Assembly: GCA_964489525.1 (NCBI GenBank) | Contig: CAZAYY010000005.1 | Span: 62,001 to 126,000, forward strand | Direction of reading: 5' to 3' | Length of the DNA stretch: 64,000 nt | DNA from: CAZAYY01 sp964489525 | Lineage (GTDB): Bacteria > Chloroflexota > Anaerolineae > Anaerolineales > JABWBV01 | Part shown: positions 25,410-34,124 of the stretch, in pieces | Numbering within the stretch: position 1 is the stretch's first letter | Layout: the number at the start of each line of letters is the position of its first letter | Translations under genes and position numbers: made by a program | Notes under the pieces: model-generated | Told to the model about the DNA's origin: nothing | Seen by the model: the letters and a program-made list of their open reading frames with translations, nothing else | Database searches by the model: none

Positions 25410-27725
25410 TTAAATTTGGGTCAGTTCAATTTCAAGGTCGCTGGCAGAAAAAACACTTTCGCACTGGGTGCAGCGAACGGTGCTTTTGTTCTCTTGAACG
25501 AGCATCCCGCCGCACTGTGGGCAGGGTTTGGCCACCGGCCGCTTCCAGGTAACAAAATCGCACTCCGGATAATTGGCGCAGCCATAAAAAACCCGGCCTT
25601 TGCGGGAGCGGCGTAACACCAGGTCACCGCCATCTTTGGGACAGGCAATCCCAATTTTTTCCAGGATGGGTTCTGTATGGCGGCACTCCGGGAAGCCAGA
25701 ACAACTGATGAATTTTCCATACCGCCCAATCCGGATAATCAGGTCCTTTCCGCAAAGTGGGCAGGGGCGGCCCACAGATTCGGGCTCCATTTTCACTTCG
25801 GGCATCTCAGCGTTCGCAATATCCAACTGTTCACTGAAAGGCCAGTAGAAATCGCCCACAAGCTGGGTCCAAGAGGCTTCACCAGAGGCCACTTTATCCA
25901 GGCCTTCTTCCAGGTTTGCAGTGAAAGCAGTATCTAAAATGTTCGGGAAGTAGTGGGCGAGCAAATCATTGACCACAATGCCCGTTTCGGTTGGAAACAA
26001 ACGCTTCTTCTCACGGGTAACATAGCCACGCTGCTGGATTGTGGAAATAATTGGCGCATAGGTCGAAGGCCGGCCAATGCCGTTCTCTTCCAGGCTGCGC
26101 ACCAGGGTGGCTTCGGTATAGCGCGGGGGCGGTTGGGTAAAATGTTGTTCGGGTTTCAGGTGAACCAAATCCTGGCGCTGGTTCTCTTGCAGCGAGGCGG
26201 GAATACGAGCGGCGGCATTTTCGTCTTCAAACTGGTCTTCGTCCAGGGTTTCTTCGTACACCACCAAAAAACCAGCGAACTTGATCAATGACCCGGTAGC
26301 TCGAAACAGGTATGCGTGCTGGGCTGTCTCAGCCGGGATATCAACGGTTACGGTGTCGTAAATGGCATTGGCCATTTGCGAAGCCAAAAAGCGCTGCCAG
26401 ATTAGTTTGTACAGGCGGTATTGGTCTTTATTGAGGAATTTTTGCATTTCTTCCGGGTCGCGCAGCACGGAAGTCGGCCGAATGGCTTCGTGAGCCTCCT
26501 GTGCACCCCGAGAGCGGGTTTTGTACACCGGCGGTTGTTCAGGGATAAAAGAAGCACCATGCTTGCTGATGATAAATTCTCGTGCCTCTTGCTGGGCAAT
26601 TTGAGAAACGTTAGTAGAATCAGTTCGCATGTAGGTAATCAGCCCCACGCTGCCATCCCCACCCGTATCAATTCCTTCATACAGCTGTTGGGCAAGGGAC
26701 ATCGTCCGGCTGGTGGTAAAGCCCAGGCGGCGCGAAGCTTCTTGCTGCAGTGTGCTCGTGGTGAAAGGCGCAGCAGGGCGGCGCTGGCGTTCCCCGCGTT
26801 TGATCTGGCTGATGATGTATTCTGCTCTTTCCAGGTCTTTCAGCAAAGGCAAAACAGCCGCCTCGTTTTCCAAAAGCGGGTCCGTGCTATCCAGTTTTAC
26901 CAGACGGGCAACGTAATGGTCTGTTTTGTGCCGTGCTCCGGCGGGTTTCAGTTCGGCTTCTATGGTCCAATATTCCTGGGTGACAAAAGAATCGATTTCG
27001 CGTTCGCGATCCACAATCATGCGCAAGGCAACCGATTGGACGCGGCCTGCCGAAAGGCGCCCGCGAACTTTGCGCCAGAGGATTGGGCTAAGGCTGTAAC
27101 CTACCAGGCGGTCTAACACCCGGCGGGCTTGTTGGGCGTCTACCAGGTGGTGGTCAAGTTTGCGAGGGTGGTTAAAGGCCTCAATCACCGCCGTCTTGGT
27201 AATTTCGTTGAATTCAACCCTTTGGGTCAGTGCCGGGTCCATGCCAACCGCTTCGGTAAGGTGCCAGGCAATGGCTTCTCCTTCGCGATCTGGGTCGGTT
27301 GCCAGGTAAATTTCTTCGACGCTGTCGGAAAGTTTCTTGATTTCTTTGATCACCTGGCGTTTTTCGTTGGGCACACGATACTTGGGTTCAAACCCATTGT
27401 CAATATCCACCGAAAGCTGGGATTTTAACAGGTCGCGCACATGCCCCACCGAAGCACGAACGGTGTAATCTTTCCCGAGGTATTTACCAATGGTCGTTGC
27501 CTTAGCCGGGGATTCTACAATGACCAGTTTCCCTTTACGGGAATTCTTTTTTTCGACTTTGGGTGGGGTGAGGCCTTTATGCGCCTCCACCCGGCCCATC
27601 CGAAACAGGCGGGTTCCGCAAACCGGGCAATCACCGCGCACAGCCGGGGTTCCAGTGGCTGTAAACATGGCTTCCGGGTTAACAATTTCCCGCTTGGTTT
27701 TACATTTTACGCAATAAGCCTCCAA
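25410..27725 (-). CDS. topA: DNA topoisomerase I with N-terminal zinc ribbon
   Basis: 771 residues. The start is a TTG with a perfect AGGAGG 6 nt upstream. Residues 1-45 are an extra zinc ribbon (CVKCK and CPVCG, DUF5679-like), joined by a basic linker to the TOPRIM domain (VESPAKA at about 70, DPDREGE at about 144-150). The catalytic Tyr is in GLITYMRTDS (about Tyr365). Two C4 zinc ribbons and a third CPQCGG/CTQCE ribbon end the protein. It relaxes negative supercoils. Ordinary TopA lacks the N-terminal ribbon; it may help bind single-stranded DNA or a partner. dprA lies 48 bp upstream. Confidence 0.96.
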   Translation of the reverse strand: MEAYCVKCKTKREIVNPEAMFTATGTPAVRGDCPVCGTRLFRMGRVEAHKGLTPPKVEKKNSRKGKLVIVESPAKATTIGKYLGKDYTVRASVGHVRDLLKSQLSVDIDNGFEPKYRVPNEKRQVIKEIKKLSDSVEEIYLATDPDREGEAIAWHLTEAVGMDPALTQRVEFNEITKTAVIEAFNHPRKLDHHLVDAQQARRVLDRLVGYSLSPILWRKVRGRLSAGRVQSVALRMIVDREREIDSFVTQEYWTIEAELKPAGARHKTDHYVARLVKLDSTDPLLENEAAVLPLLKDLERAEYIISQIKRGERQRRPAAPFTTSTLQQEASRRLGFTTSRTMSLAQQLYEGIDTGGDGSVGLITYMRTDSTNVSQIAQQEAREFIISKHGASFIPEQPPVYKTRSRGAQEAHEAIRPTSVLRDPEEMQKFLNKDQYRLYKLIWQRFLASQMANAIYDTVTVDIPAETAQHAYLFRATGSLIKFAGFLVVYEETLDEDQFEDENAAARIPASLQENQRQDLVHLKPEQHFTQPPPRYTEATLVRSLEENGIGRPSTYAPIISTIQQRGYVTREKKRLFPTETGIVVNDLLAHYFPNILDTAFTANLEEGLDKVASGEASWTQLVGDFYWPFSEQLDIANAEMPEVKMEPESVGRPCPLCGKDLIIRIGRYGKFISCSGFPECRHTEPILEKIGIACPKDGGDLVLRRSRKGRVFYGCANYPECDFVTWKRPVAKPCPQCGGMLVQENKSTVRCTQCESVFSASDLEIELTQI

Positions 27726-27773
27726 ATCAGGCCTCCTATCCGTTAATATATGGCATCAAAACCACAGGCAGGG

Positions 27774-28895
27774 CTACGGTTCCGTGGAGTATTCTCCACC
27801 CGCTTCCCGCACCGCGACATAATTCATTCCACCAACCTGCCGGACCATGCCTTTTAATTCCATCATGGCGAGGTTCGCCGCAACATCGTTGACCGGCAGA
27901 TTCGATTTGACACAAATTTCATCCACATGCAAGGGCTCCAGGCTGAGCAAACTCAACAGCTGGGCTTCCATGGGGTTTTCGGGCAGCACCTGGCGGGCCT
28001 GTTGAAACTGAGTGACCCGGGTCAGGTTGAGAAAGTCGAGCACATCCCCAGGCGTTAACACGGGGCGAGCGCCCTGCTGAATCAGCCAGTTGGTTCCCCT
28101 GGATTGGGGAGCCGTAATATTGCCTGGCACAGCCATAACCTCACGCCCCTGGTTAAGGGCAAAATCGGTTGTAATCAGGGCGCCACTCTCTCGGGCCGCT
28201 TCCACCACAACCACCGCCAGAGATAGGCCGGAGATAATCCGGTTGCGAGGGGGAAAATTGCCAGCTTCGGGGCCAGCGCCGGGTGGATAGTCGCTGATGA
28301 GTGCGCCGTGCTCAATAACGCCAGCGGCCAGTTTTCGGTTTTCAGGTGGGTAGATAATATCTACTCCACTGCCCAGAACAGCCAGGGTGCGCCCACCGGC
28401 GTTTAACGCCGCCTGGTGAGCCAGGGTGTCTACCCCTCGAGCCAGCCCACTGACAATGGTCACACCATTGTGGGCCAGGTGGGTGGCCAGTTCGGAGGTC
28501 ACCTGGCGGCCATAGGCAGTGACCCGGCGTGTACCCACAATTGCCACTGCCCACATATCATTGGGTTCAATGCTGCCATGCACATACAACACAGGTGGTG
28601 GAGCATCAATCTCAAGCAGGCGGGCGGGGTAGCCTTCATCTTCCCATGTCAGCACATTAATCCCGTCATCGTGCAATTTTTGCATCACCAGGGAAAGGTC
28701 CACCCCATCGCGCAAACGGACAAGCGCATCCACCGGCTTATCGCCAAGACCAGCCGCACGCAAATCGGCTGGTGAGGCGTACCAGGCAGTTTTCAAGTCG
28801 CCAAACGCATCCAGCAGCAGTCGAAAACGAGCCGGGCCAACCCCTTTGACAAGGTTGAACCCTACCCAATAGGGCTTTAAGGTTTCATCAGACAT
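27774..28895 (-). CDS. dprA: DNA-processing protein DprA
   Basis: 373 residues. A short N-terminal helix-hairpin-helix or SAM-like domain (about 8-65) is followed by the extended Rossmann fold with VGTRRVTAYG, SGLARGVDTLAH, GSGVDIIYPPEN and the RNRIISGLS loop. A C-terminal winged helix (about 300-365) completes the full form. DprA loads RecA on incoming single-stranded DNA in natural transformation. No com genes are in the window. It sits just upstream of topA, a common arrangement in many bacteria. Confidence 0.95.
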   Translation of the reverse strand: MSDETLKPYWVGFNLVKGVGPARFRLLLDAFGDLKTAWYASPADLRAAGLGDKPVDALVRLRDGVDLSLVMQKLHDDGINVLTWEDEGYPARLLEIDAPPPVLYVHGSIEPNDMWAVAIVGTRRVTAYGRQVTSELATHLAHNGVTIVSGLARGVDTLAHQAALNAGGRTLAVLGSGVDIIYPPENRKLAAGVIEHGALISDYPPGAGPEAGNFPPRNRIISGLSLAVVVVEAARESGALITTDFALNQGREVMAVPGNITAPQSRGTNWLIQQGARPVLTPGDVLDFLNLTRVTQFQQARQVLPENPMEAQLLSLLSLEPLHVDEICVKSNLPVNDVAANLAMMELKGMVRQVGGMNYVAVREAGGEYSTEP

Positions 28896-29054
28896 GGTTA
28901 ATGAGTCGTTTTACCTGTTACGCAATCCGGGATAGGACAAGTCGTTAGAGAATACCATACTTATTTTTTTTATGTCAAGCAAAAACCCAGTGCCAGGTGT
29001 AATTTTGTGAGATGACTGCACCCCAAAAAACGCTTATGGGCAAGATGCGCAGTG

Positions 29055-29105
29055 GGCAGGATGCGTCATTGGCAATTGAAAAATCCGCCAATGCGTCCCC
29101 CTGCC
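29055..29105. repeat. imperfect long hairpin in the dprA-rimM gap
   Basis: The 258-bp gap between dprA and rimM holds an interrupted inverted repeat: GGCAGG (29055-29060) with CCTGCC (29100-29105) and, inside, ATTGGC (29068-29073) with GCCAAT (29087-29092). A T-run follows on the plus strand (29108-29113), but no plus-strand gene precedes it. It may be a relic terminator, a small RNA end or a short repetitive element. Nothing else is recognised in this gap. Confidence 0.4.
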
Positions 29106-29153
29106 AGATTTTTTACAAGATAAGGCTGCAGATAATCCGCTCACTGAACCGCG

Positions 29154-29723
29154 TCAGTACAGTCCCTCAGGAAGCTTCATCCGAATTTTTCCCTCGGCAA
29201 GGGAAACTTCAGCAACGAATGTTTCAACAAACGGCAGTAGAATTTCGCTGCCATCCGGGCGTCTGACAATCAGCACATCGTTGGCGCCAGTTTCTAAAAT
29301 GTCCACCACTTCGCCAAGGGGGGTATCCGGGTCGTCCACCACATTCATGCCAATTAGCTGGTGGTGATAGTAATCGCCATCCGGCAAATCGGGCACCTGG
29401 GCAGCGCGAACAAATACATATTGGTTGCGCAATTCCCCAACTTCTTCCCGATTCGTCATGGTGTTAAATGTCAGCAGTAAAAACTCTTGGTGGGTGCGCA
29501 CCCTGGCCAGGCGCAGCGGGCGATAATTTTCACCCACATAAAGCATTAAACCCCGTTTAAGGCGTTCCGGAAAATCGGTTAGCACCACCATTTGAATTTC
29601 ACCGCGCACACCATGCGGCTTACCCAGGCGGCCCACCGCCAAGAAGACAGGCTCGCCGGCTGGCGAGCCTGTCTGGGTTTCTTGTGGGTCTAAGAATTCA
29701 GAAGATGGAGGCTGCGCGGTCAT
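29154..29723 (-). CDS. rimM: 16S rRNA processing protein RimM
   Basis: 189 residues. The N-terminal RimM beta-barrel has VGRLGKPHGVRGE (about 30-42), and a PRC-barrel domain follows (about 110-185, with GDYYHHQLIG and ILETGANDVLIVRR). An N-terminal tail of about 25 Pro/Ser/Glu-rich residues is extra. RimM binds S19 and helps mature the 30S head. The first 4 bp overlap the KH gene (ATGA). trmD and rplS, which normally follow rimM, are not present here. Confidence 0.95.
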   Translation of the reverse strand: MTAQPPSSEFLDPQETQTGSPAGEPVFLAVGRLGKPHGVRGEIQMVVLTDFPERLKRGLMLYVGENYRPLRLARVRTHQEFLLLTFNTMTNREEVGELRNQYVFVRAAQVPDLPDGDYYHHQLIGMNVVDDPDTPLGEVVDILETGANDVLIVRRPDGSEILLPFVETFVAEVSLAEGKIRMKLPEGLY

Positions 29724-29956
29724 TCTGGTTCAACAACTTCCAGAGAAACACGCTTGCCCTGGCGGGCAGCCGCAACCCGTAGCAAAATGCGCATAGCGTT
29801 CGCCACCTGGCCCGATTTCCCAATTACCCGGCCCATATCGTCCCTGGCCACCTGTAATTCGAGGTTAATGTCGGCACCACTGGCCACCTGGGTAACAGAA
29901 ACCTGTTCCGGATGATCTACCAAAGAGCGGGCAATAAATTCAACAAGGTCTTTCAT
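29720..29956 (-). CDS. khpA: KH-domain RNA-binding protein (KhpA/YlqC family)
   Basis: 78 residues, the usual size. MKDLVEFIARSLVDHPEQV opens the protein and the GxxG loop is in GRVIGKSGQVANAM (about 43-56). KhpA-type proteins bind many RNAs, often with KhpB. The place between rpsP and rimM is the standard one for this family. The spacing to rpsP is 36 bp and to rimM minus 4 bp. Confidence 0.95.
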   Translation of the reverse strand: MKDLVEFIARSLVDHPEQVSVTQVASGADINLELQVARDDMGRVIGKSGQVANAMRILLRVAAARQGKRVSLEVVEPE

Positions 29957-29992
29957 CAGCGTAACTCAAGAATGCTTGCCAATGCAAGAACC

Positions 29993-30331
29993 CTATTTGG
30001 TTTTGGGGCTGGGGCGGCGCTTGTCTGCAGCGGCAACAGCTTCAACCAACAGGGCTTCCAGCTCTTCACCCGCTTTCAAGCGAGCAAACCGGTCGAGCGT
30101 GCCAGTGAACTTAAAGATCTGGGCAACCGAGTCGGAAGGCTGGGCTCCAGTGCTCAACCAATGGAAAACGCGGTCTTCCTGGAGTTCAACGGTTGCGGGC
30201 TGGGTGCGGGGGTTGTAGTGACCTAAAATCTCCAAGAAACGACCATCGCGTGGGGCATCTTTATCGGTGGCCACGATGCGATAGCTGGGCTGTTTTGTGC
30301 TGCCTGTTCGGCGTAAACGAATACGAACCAT
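29993..30331 (-). CDS. rpsP: 30S ribosomal protein S16
   Basis: 112 residues. MVRIRLRRTGSTKQPSYRIV is the S16 N-terminus and FLEILGHYNP follows. The tail beyond residue 85 is Ala/Glu/Lys-rich and ends RRPSPKTK, somewhat longer than the shortest S16 proteins. AGGAGA precedes the ATG by about 9 nt. It lies 32 bp after ffh in the conserved ffh-rpsP-KH-rimM order. Confidence 0.97.
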   Translation of the reverse strand: MVRIRLRRTGSTKQPSYRIVATDKDAPRDGRFLEILGHYNPRTQPATVELQEDRVFHWLSTGAQPSDSVAQIFKFTGTLDRFARLKAGEELEALLVEAVAAADKRRPSPKTK

Positions 30332-30363
30332 GAAATTTTCTCCTGTAAATAAAAAAAACTGGA

Positions 30364-31686
30364 TTATCCAAGTAACCGGGACAAGCCGCCCATTCCACCT
30401 TTGCCAATTTGCTTGAACACTTTTTCCATGTCCCGGTACTGCTTCATCAAGCGATTAACATCCTGGACATCGGTTCCTGACCCCTGAGCAATGCGCCGGC
30501 GGCGGCTTGCATTGAGAATTTTTGGTTTCCGGCGCTCTTCACGGGTCATTGAGTTGAGAATGGCTTCGGTTATTTTAAACTGTTTTTCTGCATCGCGCGG
30601 GTCCACCTGGCGGGCAACCTGACCCAGCTGGCCAGGCAGCATCTCCAGAAGCTGCCCAATAGGCCCGAGTTTGCGAATCTGGCGGAGCTGCTTGGCGAAA
30701 TCTTCAAGGGTAAATTCGCCAGCCATCAGCTTTTCTGCTTGTTCCTGGGCTTCTTTTTCGTCCAAAGCGGCTTCTGCTCGTTCAATCAACCCAAGAATAT
30801 CTCCCATACCCAGGATGCGGGAAGAAAGACGACCGGGGTCAAATGCTTCGAGGCCATCCAGGCTTTCGCTGACACCAATGAACTTAATGGGAACGCCCGT
30901 TACCGAACGGATCGAAATGGCCGAGCCACCGCGCGAATCGCCATCCATTTTCGTCAGGATGAGCCCTGTAAGCGGTACAGCATTGCGAAAGCCCTGGGCA
31001 ACGTTAACCGCTTCCTGGCCGATCATCGAGTCTACCACCAATAAGACTTCACCCGGGTCCACCCGCTTGTGGATGTCCATAATTTCGGTCATCAGGGTGT
31101 TGTCTAATTGCGAACGGCCAGCCGTGTCAATAATCATCACGGTATACCCGCCTTTTTCGGCCTGGCTGAGGGCATTTTGCGCAAGCCGGGGCGGGGCTAC
31201 CCCTTCCTCATAGAAGACAGTGATGTTTAAGCGCTCGCCGAGTGTTTGAATCTGGCGCACGGCAGCAGGACGGTAAGGGTCTGCCGCAACCAGAATCACA
31301 CGCTCGCCCTTAGAGCGCAGCATTTTGGCCAGCTTGGCCGCTGTGGTAGTTTTACCCGAACCCTGCAAGCCGACCAACATGATGGTGCGGGGTTTTTTCC
31401 CCGTCAGGTTCAGGCGGTCTGGCTCGCCCAGGGTGGCGATCAATTCTTCATTAACAATTTTCACAACCTGTTGGGCCGGATTGAGCGCCCGAGAGACTTC
31501 ATGCCCAATCGAGCGCTCACGCACCCGGGCGACGAAGTCTTTGGCTACGCTGTAGTGAACGTCTGCTTCCAACAAGGCGCGGCGAACCTCGCGCATCGCC
31601 TCGTCTACATCCTTTTCGGAGAGTTTTCCGCGGCGGCCAAGCTGTTTGAAGACTTCATTTAATCGGGAGGTCAGTGTTTCAAACAC
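30364..31686 (-). CDS. ffh: signal recognition particle protein Ffh
   Basis: 440 residues from a GTG. It has the N domain (about 1-85), the G domain with GLQGSGKTTTAAKLA (about 105-119), DTAGR, and TKMDGD, and a Met-containing M domain (about 300-430) ending in RLLG. It binds 4.5S RNA and signal peptides and targets nascent membrane proteins, an obvious need in a cell with so many polytopic glycosyltransferases. AAGG lies about 12 nt before the GTG. The 8-bp hairpin at 31716-31735 lies in its leader. Confidence 0.97.
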   Translation of the reverse strand: MFETLTSRLNEVFKQLGRRGKLSEKDVDEAMREVRRALLEADVHYSVAKDFVARVRERSIGHEVSRALNPAQQVVKIVNEELIATLGEPDRLNLTGKKPRTIMLVGLQGSGKTTTAAKLAKMLRSKGERVILVAADPYRPAAVRQIQTLGERLNITVFYEEGVAPPRLAQNALSQAEKGGYTVMIIDTAGRSQLDNTLMTEIMDIHKRVDPGEVLLVVDSMIGQEAVNVAQGFRNAVPLTGLILTKMDGDSRGGSAISIRSVTGVPIKFIGVSESLDGLEAFDPGRLSSRILGMGDILGLIERAEAALDEKEAQEQAEKLMAGEFTLEDFAKQLRQIRKLGPIGQLLEMLPGQLGQVARQVDPRDAEKQFKITEAILNSMTREERRKPKILNASRRRRIAQGSGTDVQDVNRLMKQYRDMEKVFKQIGKGGMGGLSRLLG

Positions 31687-31715
31687 AGGTTATGCCTTAA
31701 TGCAACCATAAACTG

Positions 31716-31735
31716 CCGTTTTCCATTGAAAACGG
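31716..31735. repeat. 8-bp hairpin in ffh-degV intergenic region
   Basis: CCGTTTTC-CATT-GAAAACGG, a perfect 8-bp stem 30-50 nt before the ffh GTG. It has no T-run. It may shape the ffh leader. The rest of the 202-bp gap (31687-31888) holds a possible TATGAT at 31838 for degV and nothing else recognised. Confidence 0.4.
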
Positions 31736-31888
31736 TATGATGCGAGGACAGATTTTAGCCTGGATAGGGACAAAGGTCAAGGGGAGATTTTTCTTAGAAA
31801 TTTTCCGGAATCCGCAACCACTTCTGGTAATTGGGGTTATGATATTGACCAGAAATCAATTTTTCCGGATGATTGAGGAGTAATTAAA

Positions 31889-32740
31889 ATGGCTAAAGTC
31901 GCAATTGTAACGGACAGCACCAGTTCAATGCCTGTGGACCTGGTAAAAAAATATAACATCAATGTCGTTTCACAGGTCATTATTTGGGGCGAAAAAACCT
32001 ACGAAGATCAGATTGACATCACCTCGAGCGAGTTTTACACCCGTCTCTCAACCTCCAAAACGATGCCCACCACTTCCCAGGCATCCCCGAACACTTTTGT
32101 AAAAATGTTCTCTAAACTGCGCGATGCGGGTTACCAGGATATTTTATGCGTTCTGATTTCAAACAAACTATCGGGGACGATTGGTTCGTACAACCAGAGC
32201 CGCGAGATGTTCCCAGACCTGAATATCCAGATGGTCGATTCGCTCTCAACCGCGATGGGCCTGGGTTTTCAAGTGATTACCGCAGCCCGCACCGTGCAGG
32301 AAGGCGGCACCATGCAAGACGCCATCAAAATGGTCGAACAGGCCCGCGACCGGACTGGCATTATCATCACCCCGGCCACGCTGGAGTTTTTACACCGGGG
32401 TGGGCGAATCGGCGGCGGCGCCCGGTTTTTGGGCACCCTGTTGAACTTTAAACCCGTGCTGGAATTGGTCAATGGGCGCCTGGAGCCTGTGGAAAGAGTG
32501 CGCACCCGGCGCAAAGTATTTGAACGCATTGGTGAATTGATAAAAGAACGCGTGGGCGACAGCCAGCCACTGCATTTAGCAGCCCTGCACGCCAATGCGC
32601 TCGAAGAAGCCCAAGAACTGCTCGATATCGCTGCCCAAGGCTTAACGGTTTCCGAAAAACTGATTTCGGAAGTCAGCCCGGCTGTTGGTGCTCATACCGG
32701 TCCGGGTACGGTTGGAATTGCCTGGATGCACGGGATGTAA
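31889..32740 (+). CDS. DegV family fatty-acid-binding protein
   Basis: 283 residues. VTDSTSSMP at the N-terminus, SQASPNTFVKMF with the ligand-binding Ser/Thr residues, and SVSPAVGAHTGPGTVG at the end (here EVSPAVGAH) are the DegV family blocks. Related proteins (FakB) present fatty acids to the kinase FakA for phosphorylation. No FakA is in the window. The ATG has GAGGAG about 10 nt upstream and a good terminator follows. Confidence 0.92.
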   Translation: MAKVAIVTDSTSSMPVDLVKKYNINVVSQVIIWGEKTYEDQIDITSSEFYTRLSTSKTMPTTSQASPNTFVKMFSKLRDAGYQDILCVLISNKLSGTIGSYNQSREMFPDLNIQMVDSLSTAMGLGFQVITAARTVQEGGTMQDAIKMVEQARDRTGIIITPATLEFLHRGGRIGGGARFLGTLLNFKPVLELVNGRLEPVERVRTRRKVFERIGELIKERVGDSQPLHLAALHANALEEAQELLDIAAQGLTVSEKLISEVSPAVGAHTGPGTVGIAWMHGM

Positions 32741-32771
32741 ACCCCTGGTTTAATCAAGATTCCCATATGGG

Positions 32772-32805
32772 GCAGGCCGGGCAATTTACCCGGCCTGCTT
32801 TTTAT
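32772..32805 (+). terminator. rho-independent terminator of degV
   Basis: A 10-bp perfect GC-rich stem: GCAGGCCGGG (32772-32781) pairs with 32789-32798, loop of 7, then a T-rich tail. It also lies at the end of the convergent phosphorylase gene, whose stop falls in the tail. Confidence 0.85.
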
Positions 32806-34109
32806 TCGGTGATTTTTTCGTAAAACAAAGGCAGCGGTTCAACTGGCTGGCTTTGAAAGGTGTGGGCTGCCAAAATTCGCTCGCGCACTTCTGCCAGCAA
32901 TTCGGGTTGGTTCGCATGCAAAACAAACAGGGGTTGGCCTACCTCAACGGTGTCCCCCACTTTATGGTAAACCTCGACCCCTACCGCGTGATCTACCGGG
33001 TCGCCTTTGCGAGCCCGGCCTGCCCCCAGCAGCATGGCCGCCAGCCCGATTTCTTCGGCATGAACCTGGCTGAGGCAGCCCGTTTGGGGGGCAGAAACAA
33101 ATTCTACGTAGGCCGCACTGCGCAAACGTTCAGGTTCATCCACAAAGCGAACATCGCCACCCTGGGCTTGAACCATTTGCCGGAAGCAGTTCAAGGCAGA
33201 GCCATCACCAAGGACCGTTTCCAGGCGATTGTGAGCTTCAAGAAACGTGGGTGCAACCTTCCCCAAAAGGAGCATTTCTGCAGCGGCTTCCAGGCAGTGA
33301 TGCCGAAAATCTGCCGGGCCAGCACCTTGCAAAGTTTGGATGGCTTCATACACCTCCAGGGCATTTCCCACAGCACAGCCCAAAGGCTGGTTCATATCGG
33401 AAAGCAAAGCAACCACCTGGCGGCCAACCTGGCGGCCAATGTCCACCATGGTTTGGGCCAGCAAACGTGCCTGGTCCAGGGTTTTCATAAAGGCGCCGTT
33501 GCCCACTTTGACATCGAGCACAATGGCCTGGGCGCCTGCCGCAATTTTTTTGCTCATAATGGATGAGGCAATGAGTGGAATTGAGGGGACGGTACCCGTC
33601 ACATCGCGCAAGGCATAGAGTTTTCCATCTGCCGGCGCCAGGTCGGCGGTTTGCCCGTTGAGGACAATTCCAATGGCTTTTAACTGGGCCAGGAATTCAT
33701 CTTGTGACAGGTTGCAGCGGTAACCGGGAATGGATTCGATCTTATCCAGCGTACCGCCAGTAAAACCCAACCCCCGGCCAGACATTTTGGCAACCGGCAG
33801 CCCGCAGGCGGCCACCATCGGCCCCACAACGAGGGTGGTTTTGTCGCCTACACCCCCTGTGGAGTGTTTATCTACTGCAAAGGGGACCACTGCAGACAGG
33901 TCCAGCACTGCACCTGACCTGACCATGGCCATGGTCAGATCAGCCACCTCGCCAGAATCCATTCCCTGGAATAATACGGCCATTGCCCAGGCGGCGGCCT
34001 GGTAATCAGGAATTTCACCCCGGGAATAGCCATGAATGAACCAGTTTAGGTCATCTTCAGACAGGCGCAACCCATCTCGTTTCTTGGTAATGATGTCCAC
34101 CGCGCGCAT
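32802..34109 (-). CDS. pyrimidine-nucleoside (thymidine) phosphorylase
   Basis: 435 residues. It has the phosphate/nucleoside site DKHSTGGVGDKT (about 82-93), the signature SGRGLGFTGGTLDKIESIPG (about 113-132), and the C-terminal PYNP domain (about 345-430, with VEVYHKVGDTVEVGQPLF). It splits pyrimidine nucleosides with phosphate to base and (deoxy)ribose-1-phosphate for salvage. It may be specific for thymidine (DeoA) or broad (Pdp); the sequence alone does not settle this. GGAGGAG precedes the ATG. upp, 2.4 kb away, would use the uracil it makes. Confidence 0.94.
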   Translation of the reverse strand: MRAVDIITKKRDGLRLSEDDLNWFIHGYSRGEIPDYQAAAWAMAVLFQGMDSGEVADLTMAMVRSGAVLDLSAVVPFAVDKHSTGGVGDKTTLVVGPMVAACGLPVAKMSGRGLGFTGGTLDKIESIPGYRCNLSQDEFLAQLKAIGIVLNGQTADLAPADGKLYALRDVTGTVPSIPLIASSIMSKKIAAGAQAIVLDVKVGNGAFMKTLDQARLLAQTMVDIGRQVGRQVVALLSDMNQPLGCAVGNALEVYEAIQTLQGAGPADFRHHCLEAAAEMLLLGKVAPTFLEAHNRLETVLGDGSALNCFRQMVQAQGGDVRFVDEPERLRSAAYVEFVSAPQTGCLSQVHAEEIGLAAMLLGAGRARKGDPVDHAVGVEVYHKVGDTVEVGQPLFVLHANQPELLAEVRERILAAHTFQSQPVEPLPLFYEKITE

Positions 34110-34124
34110 AAGGCTCCTCCAAAT

